Below, one piece after another: positions 16,895 to 26,624 of a stretch of 64,000 nt of DNA. Made by a program: the position numbers and the translations under genes. This DNA comes from an uncultured Leifsonia sp. (GTDB taxonomy: Bacteria > Actinomycetota > Actinomycetes > Actinomycetales > Microbacteriaceae), in assembly GCF_945957465.1 (NCBI RefSeq), contig NZ_CAMFLC010000002.1, forward strand, positions 124,001-188,000, read 5' to 3'. Below the pieces are notes generated by a model, which searched no databases, had not been told where the DNA came from, and was given only the letters and a program-made list of their open reading frames with translations. Each line of letters begins with the position of its first letter. Position 1 is the stretch's first letter.

Positions 16895-19800
16895 ATGCCC
16901 ACCTCGACCGCGCGCCGCCTCCCCCTCATCGCCGCCGGCGCGGTCGTCGCGCTCGTCGCCGGACTGTTCGCCGGCGTGGTGCCGGCGCAGGCCGCCGGCA
17001 CGCTCTCGGTCACCTCCACCCTCGACAGCGACCCCAACAACGCGTGCGCGCAGCCCAGCGTCGTCACCCAGGGCTCGCCCGCGACCCTGCGCAACGCGCT
17101 GTGCGTCGCGAACAACCTCGGCGGCCCCCAGACCGTGACCGTCGCGCCGGGGACCTACACGCTCTCCAGTGCTCTCGGCTCGCTGCCCGTCGGCACGCAG
17201 GCCGGAGCGGACATCACCATCACCGGCCAGGGCACGCCGACCATCGTCGGCGACGGCCAGCACCAGGTCTTCCTGGTCGATCCCGTGCCGGTCGGCGGAG
17301 TGAAGGCGACCATCGACGGTCTGAAGGTGACCGGCGGTGTCGACAACGTTTTCGGCGGCGGAGCCCTGCTCGGCGGCTCGCCCGACCCCACTCTCCCCGA
17401 CACCCTCGTCGTCACGAACTCGGAGTTCAGCGGCAACCGGGCCAACACCGTGACCGGCACGAGCAACCCGGGCGGCGCCATCCAGTTCGTCGGCGGGTCG
17501 CTCACCGTGACGAACTCCGTGTTCTCCAACAACGATGCGGGCACCGGGTCGGGAGGCGCGATCTACTATCAGGCCGTCGGTTCGACCGCTCAGGGCGCGG
17601 TCGGCCAGTCGCTCTCGATCTCGGGGTCCACCTTCTTTGGCAACACGGCGACAGCGACGAACGTCACCGGAGGCGCGGCCGTCGCGGTGAGCGACCCGCA
17701 GGGATCGGCCACGGCCCTGTCGATCACGGGCAGCACGTTCAGCAGCAACACGGTGACCGCGGGAACCGGCCTCTTCCGGGGCGCCGGCGTGTGGCTCGAC
17801 GGCGGCGCCCTCAGCGTCACGGGCTCGACGTTCACCGGCAATCAGAACTCCACGGGCGGCGGCTCGGCCATCGGCGTCACCGGCGGCACCCTGACCGCGC
17901 AGTACGACCGGATCACCGGCAACACGGGCACCGCCGTGGCGAACCTCGGCGGTGCGGTGACCGCGACCCGCAACTGGTGGGGATGCGCGGGCGCGCCGGG
18001 CGCGAGCGGCTGCGACACCACCTCCGGCGCGGTGACGGCGACCCCGTACCTCACGCTGACGGTGTCCGCGGCCTCGTCGCCGATCGTGCAGCCGGCCAGC
18101 AGCACCGGGATCACGGCCTCCCTGCTCGCCGATTCGTCGGGCGCCGCCGTGCCGCTCGGCCAGCTCGGCGCGCTCACCGGCCTCACCCCGACCTGGGGGG
18201 TGTCCGGCATCGCGGGAGCGACGGTCGCCCCCGCCGCCGGAGCACTCACGACGGGCCAGACCACCACCACGTTCTCCTCCGCCCGGCCCGGTTCCGCGAC
18301 CGTCACGGTGCTGGTCGACCAGGCGTCCCTCTCCGTCCCCGTCCTCGTCTATGCGAAGCCGGTGATCACCTCGACCAGCGCGCTGACCGGTGTCGTCGGC
18401 CAGCCGCAGTCGTCGACGCTGACGGCGACCGGCTATCCCGTCCCGAGCTTCGCACTGCTGGGGACGCCGCCGGCCGGGCTGACCCTCGCCGACCACGGCG
18501 ACGGAACCGCGACGCTGACCGGCACGCCGACCGCTCCCGCCGGCGACTACACGCTGACGGTGTCGGCCACCAACGCGGCGGGCACGACCACCCAGAGCAT
18601 CCCGTACACGCTCGACCAGACCCCGGCGTTCACGAGCGCGTCGACGGCGCAGTTCACCGTCGGCGCCTCGGGATCCTTCACCGTGACCACGACGGGACGG
18701 CCGACGCCGGCTCCCATCACGCTCACCGGCACGCTCCCCGGCGGGCTGGGCTTCGTCGACAACGGCGACGGGACGGCGACGATCGCCGGCACTCCCGCGA
18801 CCGGCAGCGGCGGTGTGGCGACGGTCACGCTGGGCGCGTCCAACGGCGTCGGCACCCCGGCGGCGCAGTCCTTCACGGTGACGGTGCTCGAGGCGCGGCG
18901 GATCACCAGCAGCGCGCAGACGAACGCGCTCGTGGGGTCGCCGTTCTCGTTCACGGTGACGACCGCGCACGCCTATCCCGTGCCGACGCTCTCGCTGAGC
19001 GGTGCACTGCCCGCGGGCGTGACTTTCAGCGACAACGGCGACGGGACGGCGACGATCGCCGGAACCCCGACCGGCACCGGAGGCTCGTTCCCGGTGACGC
19101 TCGGCGCGACCTCCGGCGCGGGCACCGGCAGCGCGCCCCTGACCATCCTCGTCGCGGCGGTGCCCGGCATCACGCTCGCGGCCTCCGACCTGACCGTCGG
19201 CGAGGGCGGCACGGCGGCCTTCACGGCGTCCGCGAGCGGCTACCCCGCGCCGACCGTGCAGTGGACCCGCTCGACCGATGGCGGCGCCAGCTACCAGCCG
19301 ATCCCCGGTGCGACCGCGACCACGCTCAGCTTCACCGCCTCCCTCGCGGAGAGCGGCTACCGCTACGCCGCCGTCTTCAGCAACGCGTCGGGCACGGCGA
19401 CGACCGTCGCGACGCTCACGGTCACCCGGACGCCGACGATCACCAGCGCCGCCGGCGCGCAGTTCACCGCGGGCTCGGCCGGGTCGTTCACCGTCACCAC
19501 GGGCGGATCGCCCGTCCCGGCGCTGAGCACGACGTCGGCGCTGCCGGGCTGGTTGGGCTTCACCGACAACGGGGACGGCACGGCGACGATCGCGGGCACG
19601 CCGCCGGCGGCTGCGGGCGGAACCTACCCGATCGCGATCACCGCGGCGAACGGCGCACTCCCCGATGCGACGCAGGCGTTCGTCCTGACCGTGCTGCAGC
19701 CGGCCGCGTTCACGAGCGCCGCGGCCACGGCCTTCACGGCCGGTGCGTCCTCGTCGTTCACCGTCACGACGACGCCGGGATACCCGGCTGCCCGGGCACT

Positions 19801-20695
19801 GAGCGTGTCGGGGGCGCTGCCGAGCGGCGTGCGCTTCGTCGACCAGGGCGACGGCTCCGGTGTCTTCACAGGCACCCCGGCGGCCGGCTCCGGCGGTGTC
19901 TACCCCGTGACCGTCACGGCGGACGCCGCGCCGGCACCGGCGGCCTCCCAATCGTTCACCCTGACGGTCGACGAAGCCGGCGCGATCACCAGCCCGGCGA
20001 CACTCGACGTCCAGCGCGGCGTCGACGTGGACTTCACCGTCACCACGGCGCATGCCTATCCGGCGGTCGGTGCGATCACGCTGGCGGGTGCTCTTCCGAC
20101 CGGACTGACCTTCACCGACCACGGCGACGGGACGGCGACGATCGCCGGCAGGACGCTCGACGCCGCGGGCACCGCGACCGTCGCACTGACTGCGGGTGCG
20201 GTGTCGCAGACGCTGAGCGTCGTCGTCGCGGATGTCGCCCTCCGGACGCTGCCGCTCGTCCCGCCGGCTGCCGACGGCGTGCTGCCGGGTGTGCCGGCAT
20301 CGCAGCACGCGGGCCAGTCGATCGTCCTCACGGCGAGCGGATTCGCTCCCGATTCGCCCGTGAGCTTCGGAATCTACTCGACGCCCGTCACGCTCGCCGT
20401 GGTGAACGCCGACGTCACCGGTACCGCCACCGCGACCGTGGTCATCCCGGCCGGTTACACGGGAGCGCACTCGCTCGTGGCGATCGGCACGGCCGCCGAC
20501 GGCAGCACGCGCGTGCTGCGCACCGACTTCGTACTGCCCGGGGGAGCGACGGGCGGCTCGTCGGCCACTCCGGGCGCGGCCGACGGCCTCGCCGACACCG
20601 GAAGCGACATCACCGCGGTGGCGCTGCTCGTTCTCCTGCTGCTGGCTGCCGGAGGCGTACTCGTGTTCCGGAGGCGGGCGGGAGCGCGTTCCTGA
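16895..20695 (+). CDS. Giant LAxTG-anchored surface protein with beta-helix and Ig-like repeats
   Basis: 1266 residues from ATG 16895. Domains in order: Sec signal peptide (cleavage near AQAAG, ~35); right-handed beta-helix-type region (~40-370) rich in GGxI/SxFxxN repeats (GGAIYYQ, STFSGNQ); then seven ~90-residue beta-sandwich repeats (18358-20230). Six are He_PIG/putative-Ig type (SFTVTTT, ALPxGxxFxDNGDGTATIAGTP) and one (19155-19430) is a classical Ig-like repeat. A last domain precedes a LADTG motif (~1232-1236), membrane helix and FRRRAGARS tail. That tail suits sortase (class E, LAxTG) anchoring; no sortase is in the window. Role: adhesion or surface display, unknown ligand. It is divergent from the tail-collar operon. 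Confidence 0.85.
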   Translation: MPTSTARRLPLIAAGAVVALVAGLFAGVVPAQAAGTLSVTSTLDSDPNNACAQPSVVTQGSPATLRNALCVANNLGGPQTVTVAPGTYTLSSALGSLPVGTQAGADITITGQGTPTIVGDGQHQVFLVDPVPVGGVKATIDGLKVTGGVDNVFGGGALLGGSPDPTLPDTLVVTNSEFSGNRANTVTGTSNPGGAIQFVGGSLTVTNSVFSNNDAGTGSGGAIYYQAVGSTAQGAVGQSLSISGSTFFGNTATATNVTGGAAVAVSDPQGSATALSITGSTFSSNTVTAGTGLFRGAGVWLDGGALSVTGSTFTGNQNSTGGGSAIGVTGGTLTAQYDRITGNTGTAVANLGGAVTATRNWWGCAGAPGASGCDTTSGAVTATPYLTLTVSAASSPIVQPASSTGITASLLADSSGAAVPLGQLGALTGLTPTWGVSGIAGATVAPAAGALTTGQTTTTFSSARPGSATVTVLVDQASLSVPVLVYAKPVITSTSALTGVVGQPQSSTLTATGYPVPSFALLGTPPAGLTLADHGDGTATLTGTPTAPAGDYTLTVSATNAAGTTTQSIPYTLDQTPAFTSASTAQFTVGASGSFTVTTTGRPTPAPITLTGTLPGGLGFVDNGDGTATIAGTPATGSGGVATVTLGASNGVGTPAAQSFTVTVLEARRITSSAQTNALVGSPFSFTVTTAHAYPVPTLSLSGALPAGVTFSDNGDGTATIAGTPTGTGGSFPVTLGATSGAGTGSAPLTILVAAVPGITLAASDLTVGEGGTAAFTASASGYPAPTVQWTRSTDGGASYQPIPGATATTLSFTASLAESGYRYAAVFSNASGTATTVATLTVTRTPTITSAAGAQFTAGSAGSFTVTTGGSPVPALSTTSALPGWLGFTDNGDGTATIAGTPPAAAGGTYPIAITAANGALPDATQAFVLTVLQPAAFTSAAATAFTAGASSSFTVTTTPGYPAARALSVSGALPSGVRFVDQGDGSGVFTGTPAAGSGGVYPVTVTADAAPAPAASQSFTLTVDEAGAITSPATLDVQRGVDVDFTVTTAHAYPAVGAITLAGALPTGLTFTDHGDGTATIAGRTLDAAGTATVALTAGAVSQTLSVVVADVALRTLPLVPPAADGVLPGVPASQHAGQSIVLTASGFAPDSPVSFGIYSTPVTLAVVNADVTGTATATVVIPAGYTGAHSLVAIGTAADGSTRVLRTDFVLPGGATGGSSATPGAADGLADTGSDITAVALLVLLLLAAGGVLVFRRRAGARS
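18358..20230 (+). repeat. Seven tandem ~270-bp domain repeats inside the surface protein
   Basis: Repeat units begin near 18358, 18621, 18890, 19155, 19427, 19697 and 19972. Six share a NGDGTATIAGTP-like core; the fourth is an Ig-type unit of different sequence. DNA identity between units is highest around the GACGGGACGGCGACGATC core (18768, 19040, 19573, 20126), a possible site for unit gain or loss by recombination. Confidence 0.8.
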
Positions 20696-20749
20696 GTACG
20701 GTCGCAGGCTCCGCGGTCGCCGGAGCCGGGCTGCGGGCGCATGCAGGCG

Positions 20750-20755
20750 TAGGCT
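20750..20755 (+). promoter_or_regulatory. -10 box of a leaderless promoter
   Basis: TAGGCT ends 7 nt before ATG 20763 with a T/C-rich gap and no ribosome site, which suits a leaderless mRNA for the alcohol dehydrogenase. Confidence 0.55.
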
Positions 20756-20762
20756 TTTTCCC

Positions 20763-21812
20763 ATGCTTGCCACCGTGATCCACGGCGAACGCGACGTTCG
20801 TCTCGAAGAAGTGCCCGACCCCGTCCTGTCCACCGGAGGCGACGCCATCGTGCGCGTCGTCGCGGCGTGCGTGTGCGGCTCCGACCTGTGGCCTTACCGC
20901 GGCGTCACGCCGACCAGCAGCCCGCGCCGCATCGGCCACGAGTTCGTCGGCGTCGTGGAGGAGGTCGGCCCCGAGGTGCGGACCATCGCCGTCGGCGACT
21001 TCGTGATCGCGCCCTTCTACGACTGCGACATGACCTGCGCCAACTGCAAGAACGGCGTCAGCACGTCGTGCCTCCACGGCGGCTGGTGGGGCGCCGACGA
21101 CAGGCTCGGCGGCTTCGCCGACGGCGGTCAGGGCCAGAAGGTGCGCGTGCCGCACGCCGACGGCTCCCTCGTCGCGACGCCCGAGTACCCGAGCGCCGAC
21201 CTCATCCCGAGCCTGCTCACGCTCTCGGACGTGATGGGCACCGGTCACCACGCCGCCGTCTCGGCCGGCGTGACCGAGGGCAGCACCGTCGTCGTGGTCG
21301 GCGACGGGGCCGTCGGCCTGTGCGCCGTCCTCGCGTCCGCCCGCCTCGGCGCCTCCCGGATCGTCGCGATGTCGCGGCACGAGTCCCGCCAGGCGCTCGC
21401 GCGCGAGTTCGGGGCCACCGACATCGTCGCCGAGCGCGGCGACGCCGGGATCGCGGCAGTCAAGGAGCTGTTCGACGGCATCGGCCCGGACTGCGTCCTG
21501 GAGGCGGTCGGTACCAAGGAGTCGATGGACCAGGCGATCCGCTCGGCCCGCCCGGGTGGCATGGTGGGCTACGTCGGCGTGCCCAACGGCGGAGCCGAAC
21601 TGCCCATCCGCACCCTCTTCGGCTCCAACGTCGGCGTGAACGGCGGCGTCGCTCCCGTGCGCAACTACGTGGAGGAGCTGCTGCAGGACGTCTGGTCGGG
21701 CGCCATCCAGCCGGGCAAGGTCTTCGACCTCGAGCTGCCGCTGGAGGACATCGCCGAGGCCTACGCCGCCATGGACGAGCGCCGGGCCATCAAGACCCTC
21801 GTCCGCCCCTAG
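20763..21812 (+). CDS. Zinc-dependent medium-chain alcohol dehydrogenase
   Basis: 349 residues. Catalytic zinc ligands: Cys38 (CVCGSD) and His59-Glu60 (GHEFVGVV). Four structural-zinc cysteines are present at 88, 92, 95 and 103 (CDMTCANC). The Rossmann motif VVVVGDGAVGLCAVLA is followed by AMSRHESR, where the polar residues after the second strand suggest NADP or a mixed preference. It oxidises or reduces an alcohol/aldehyde pair; the substrate is unknown. It is monocistronic with a leaderless start and a perfect hairpin behind it. Confidence 0.92.
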   Translation: MLATVIHGERDVRLEEVPDPVLSTGGDAIVRVVAACVCGSDLWPYRGVTPTSSPRRIGHEFVGVVEEVGPEVRTIAVGDFVIAPFYDCDMTCANCKNGVSTSCLHGGWWGADDRLGGFADGGQGQKVRVPHADGSLVATPEYPSADLIPSLLTLSDVMGTGHHAAVSAGVTEGSTVVVVGDGAVGLCAVLASARLGASRIVAMSRHESRQALAREFGATDIVAERGDAGIAAVKELFDGIGPDCVLEAVGTKESMDQAIRSARPGGMVGYVGVPNGGAELPIRTLFGSNVGVNGGVAPVRNYVEELLQDVWSGAIQPGKVFDLELPLEDIAEAYAAMDERRAIKTLVRP

Positions 21813-21822
21813 CGCGACGCCC

Positions 21823-21876
21823 AGATGTGAGTAATCGCGGGAATCGAAGGGCCGATTCCCGCGATTACTCACATCT
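21823..21876. terminator. Perfect 24-bp palindrome, bidirectional terminator
   Basis: The arms 21823-21846 and 21853-21876 are perfectly complementary with a 6-nt loop. It lies between the convergent dehydrogenase and nitroreductase genes, 10 and 7 nt from their stops. The arm is only moderately GC-rich (core GTAATCGCGG), unlike the other terminators here. Confidence 0.75.
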
Positions 21877-21882
21877 CGAGGC

Positions 21883-22473
21883 TCAGGAGTTGACGACGAC
21901 GATCTCGTCGAGCGCGTTGCGGGTGCGCGGGGCGAGCTCGCGCTCGCGCAGCGGCTGGGGGAGCGTATCCACGTCACCGAGCATGCCGACAGCGGTGACC
22001 GAGACGGGCAGGAATCGCTCGTCGAGGTCGAACGCGGCACGCAGGCCGGCGGCGTCGAAGCCGCCCATCTGGTGGGTGTGGAGACCGTCGTGGTGTGCCT
22101 GCACGCTGAAGTGGGCGACAGCCTGGCCGACGTCGTAGGTCGCCCAGCGGCGCTCGTTGCCGTCCGCGTCCACGACCTCCGCGAGCGCGACGACGAGGGC
22201 GCCGGCGGCTCCGGCCCAGACCTGGTTGAAGCCCATCAGGTTGGCGACGATCGTGTCGAACGCGGCGCTGCCGCGGCGGGCGACGATGAAGCGCCAGGGC
22301 TGGGTGTTGTTGGCCGACGGGGACCAGCGCGCGGCCTCCAGGGCGGCGGTCAGCTTGGCCTCGTCGATGACGGCCTCCGTGTCGAAGGCACGGGGGCTCC
22401 AGCGCTCTGCGAGTGCGGGCAGGAGCGGGTAGGAGGTGTCGGCGGTGCGGGTGGCGGTGTCGATCAGCGACAT
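21883..22473 (-). CDS. Nitroreductase-family protein
   Basis: 196 residues from ATG 22473 (MSLIDTATRTADTSYP), with GAGGAGAA at a suitable distance. The FMN-phosphate motif near the N-terminus is RWSPRAFD, followed by AARWSPSANNTQPWRFIVAR, the typical nitroreductase flavin-binding block. The GLHTHQMGGFDAAGLR region contacts FMN. These enzymes are flavin-dependent NAD(P)H oxidoreductases acting on nitro compounds, quinones or enones; the natural substrate is not readable. A 20-bp palindrome sits in its promoter region. Confidence 0.88.
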   Translation of the reverse strand: MSLIDTATRTADTSYPLLPALAERWSPRAFDTEAVIDEAKLTAALEAARWSPSANNTQPWRFIVARRGSAAFDTIVANLMGFNQVWAGAAGALVVALAEVVDADGNERRWATYDVGQAVAHFSVQAHHDGLHTHQMGGFDAAGLRAAFDLDERFLPVSVTAVGMLGDVDTLPQPLRERELAPRTRNALDEIVVVNS

Positions 22474-22529
22474 GGGGGTGGATTCTCCTCGACGTGGATG
22501 GGCTGCTCGAGGCTCCATTGCCTGGCTAT

Positions 22530-22549
22530 ATCCATGAGAACACATGGAT
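22530..22549. promoter_or_regulatory. Palindromic operator candidate upstream of the nitroreductase
   Basis: Inverted repeat ATCCATG-N6-CATGGAT, 57 nt upstream of the nitroreductase ATG, in a locally AT-richer stretch. The size and symmetry fit a dimeric regulator (MarR, TetR or HxlR type); no regulator gene is adjacent. Confidence 0.5.
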
Positions 22550-22622
22550 CGGCCCGGCTATTCCAGCCGTATCACAGCCTCGATGTCGCCGAGCGCGTCA
22601 TCCCGCGCCGAAGCTGACGGCG

Positions 22623-23120
22623 CTACGGCGCCAGATCCTGGTACTGCGGCAGCGAGCCGTCCAGCACCGGAACGTTGAGGGTCTCGGTCTCCGTGCTCGT
22701 CTGGAAGGTCACGAACGCCAGCGAACCCGGTTTCGCGCCGAGCCCTGCGAAGGTGACCGACTGTCCGTCGGACGTGCCGACCTGCACGGACTCCGCCGGC
22801 TTCACGGTGACCGTCTCCGACCCCGAGTCGGTGCTGATCCGTACGTTCTCGTTCGACTCGCCCTGGTTGACCAGGGTGGCGACGAGGCTCGTCGTTCCGG
22901 CGGGATCGGTGGTGAGCAGCACGGCGTTGCCGATGAAGATCGCCCCGATGTCGCCGTTGACGCCGTCTGCCGCCTCGGTGATGTTCTTCGTCTCCTGCGG
23001 GGCGAACAGGTCGCAGCCCGTCAGGAGGCCGAGGACCGCGACACCGACGATCGCAGCGGCGGCTCTGCGGCGCGCGCGGTGGCGGGTCGGTCGACGGGTG
23101 GAGCGCTCGACTGCGGTCAC
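22623..23120 (-). CDS. Lipoprotein of unknown function
   Basis: 165 residues, GTG start. An Arg-rich n-region (RRPTRHRARRR) and hydrophobic core lead to lipobox LLTGC (Cys ~36). The mature domain is a beta-sandwich-like segment (VNGDIGAIFIGNAVLLTTD; SLVATLVNQGESNENVRIST; KPGSLAFVTFQ). It resembles the small actinobacterial lipoproteins sometimes compared with LpqE / PCu(A)C domains, but the Met/His copper motif of PCu(A)C is not visible, so copper binding should not be assumed. It diverges from the GT2 operon. Confidence 0.7.
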   Translation of the reverse strand: MTAVERSTRRPTRHRARRRAAAAIVGVAVLGLLTGCDLFAPQETKNITEAADGVNGDIGAIFIGNAVLLTTDPAGTTSLVATLVNQGESNENVRISTDSGSETVTVKPAESVQVGTSDGQSVTFAGLGAKPGSLAFVTFQTSTETETLNVPVLDGSLPQYQDLAP

Positions 23121-23201
23121 GGCGCCAGCATAGCGCCGCGGATGCCGCGCACAGTAGAGGCGAATCGAGCGGCCCCGAGACGGCCGCGCGTGTGAACGCT
23201 G

Positions 23202-23230
23202 TGTGACGGACGTGTAAAACTTCGTAATCT
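23202..23230 (+). promoter_or_regulatory. Promoter of the polysaccharide operon
   Basis: TGTGAC (23202-23207), 17-nt spacer, TAATCT (23225-23230). Transcription would begin near 23237, giving a leader of about 305 nt before GTG 23542. Confidence 0.55.
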
Positions 23231-23329
23231 TTCAGGCAGCGCCGAGAGGGGCGATCCGGGGTACACGGGCACCCGCCGAGCTGCACTCGCCACGCCCGGG
23301 ATCTCATGCGCGGATTATCGTGCTGACCG

Positions 23330-23450
23330 GGCATTCAACCGGTTCGGTACCGAGCGGAATGCCGTGTCCGCGTGTCTGCGGACATGTCCCCCGACTGCAG
23401 ACCCGCGACGCGTCGTCCAGCGTGTTCCACCCCCACTTGCGGGGTCTGCA
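23330..23450 (+). promoter_or_regulatory. Structured 5' leader of the polysaccharide operon (candidate RNA switch)
   Basis: Three stems can form in tandem. Stem 1: GGCATTC/GAATGCC (23330-23336 with 23357-23363), enclosing ACCG/CGGT. Stem 2: TGTCCGC/GCGGACA (23365-23371 with 23378-23384, 6-nt loop). Stem 3: TGCAGACCCGC (23396-23406) with GCGGGGTCTGCA (23439-23450, one bulge). The CAGACC of stem 3 can alternatively pair with GGTCTG at 23532-23537, which overlaps the ribosome site of the GT2 gene. I see no match to a known riboswitch consensus. Confidence 0.45.
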
Positions 23451-23541
23451 CGACGACCCGTAGAACTGTGAAAACCCGAACCGACCAGATCCCCACCGTC
23501 GCGGATGCCACCCCCATTCAGCCCCGTGAGAGGTCTGTCTC

Positions 23542-25111
<1,570 letters not shown>

Positions 25112-25119
<8 letters not shown>

Positions 25120-26593
25120 CCCGACCTCTACCCTCAGCACCCGAGCCCACTCCTGGTGGGCGCAGTCGAAGTCGCGATCGCAGGCCACGGCCGCCGCCTT
25201 CATCGCCCTGGCGATGGTGCTCGTCGGCATCTCCGCCTACGTCTGGGTCTCGCCCACGGGCGCCCCGCTCCGCAACGCGGTGGCGGATGCGACCGAGACG
25301 ATCACGCCGTTCGCCGCGCAGAACGCCGAGCTCAAACGCAACCTGAACCGCGCGACGCAGACCATCGCCTCGCAGAAGGGCAAGATGTCCGCGATGCAGG
25401 CGCAGGCGCTGGCCGCGCAGGCCGGTTCCGCCAAGCAGCTCGCCGCCGCGCAGCAGAAGACGCTCGCCGCCCAGAACGAGCTGGCGAGCGTCAAGGCACA
25501 GCTCGCGGCGCTCCAGTCGAAGGGTGCCCACACGTCCTCCGGTGCAGGAGCGTCGGGCAAGCCGGCGTCGAGTTCCGGATCGTCCGGCAGCGGGCCGGCC
25601 CCGATCACCGCGCCGGCTCGCGCCGACCTCCTGAACCCGACCTCCCGCTACTTCGGGATGTACACCGACCAGGCGCCGTTCAACTGGGCGACCTTCGACG
25701 CCACCAGCGCGAAGATCGGTGTGGCGCCGAACCTGGTCGGCTACTTCCAGGGCTGGGATCAGCCGTTCCGACCCGACGCGGTGACGCGCGCCTGGCAGCA
25801 GGGGCGGATGCCGATGATGACCTGGGAGTCCCGTCCGATCAACGCGGACAACTCCTCCAACTCGGCCCCGGACTACTCGCTCCCGAAGATCATCGGCGGA
25901 GACTTCGACGCCTACCTGCACCAGTACGCGAAAGCGGTCGTCGCGACCGGCCTGCCCCTCGCCATCCGGCTCGACCACGAGATGAACGGCATCTGGTACC
26001 CGTGGGCCGAGAACGACGGCGCGGGCAACTCGATCAACGGCAACAGCCCGGGCGATTACGTGAAGATGTGGCGGCACGTCCACGACGTGTTCCAGGAGGA
26101 GGGGGCGAACGACCTCGTCGTGTGGGTGTGGGCGCCCAACATCGTCAACAATCTGCCCGCCTCGCACAAGGCGGCCGGCTACCTCGAGAACCTGTATCCG
26201 GGCGACCAGTACGTCGACTGGGTCGGGCTCTCCGGCTACCTGCGGCCCCCGTACAAGCCCGACAACGACTTCACCTTCGACTACACGTTCAAGCCGAGTC
26301 TCGACGCGCTGCGGAGCATCACGAAGAAGCCGATCCTGCTGGCGGAGGTCGGGGCCTCCGAGACCGAGGGGCATAAGGCCGCGTGGATCACGTCCTTCTT
26401 CGACGCGCTCGCCAAGCCCGAGAACTCCGACGTCATCGGCTTCTCGTGGTTCAACCTCGCCGTCACCAGTTATGTGGAGGGCGTGCGCGCCACCAACGAC
26501 TGGCGCATCGACTCCCGGCCGGACTCGTTGTCGGCGTTCATCGCCGGTCTCACCAAGCCGGAAGACGACTTCACGCTCACCCCGGCCCCCTAG
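25112..26593 (+). CDS. Membrane-anchored GH26 glycosidase
   Basis: 493 residues from TTG 25112, supported by GGAGG 9 nt upstream and the following N-terminal anchor. A single membrane helix (~25-48) leads to a coiled-coil stalk (~60-135, QNAELKRNLNR...AAQNELASVKAQ). A Ser/Gly linker is followed by the GH26 barrel (~172-490). The acid/base Glu290 sits in IRLDHEMNG and the nucleophile Glu412 in ILLAEVGAS, the GH26 pair. GH26 enzymes are endo-beta-mannanases, lichenases or beta-1,3-xylanases. Between the synthase and the UDP-sugar genes it probably trims or releases the polymer, as BcsZ or AlgL do in other systems (inference). Confidence 0.85.
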
Positions 26594-26624
26594 ACCCCGT
26601 TCACTCGCCACGGAAGGAACGCAC

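Noticed and set aside
16805-20848. Minus-strand open frame of ~1350 codons opposite the giant surface protein
   Set aside because: It has only Arg/Gly/Ala low complexity and no start context. It is an artefact of the repetitive, GC-rich sense gene.
23240-23541. Leader as a ydaO (c-di-AMP) or GEMM (c-di-GMP) riboswitch
   Set aside because: I could not find the conserved cores of either class; only generic stems and an alternative pairing at the ribosome site are visible.
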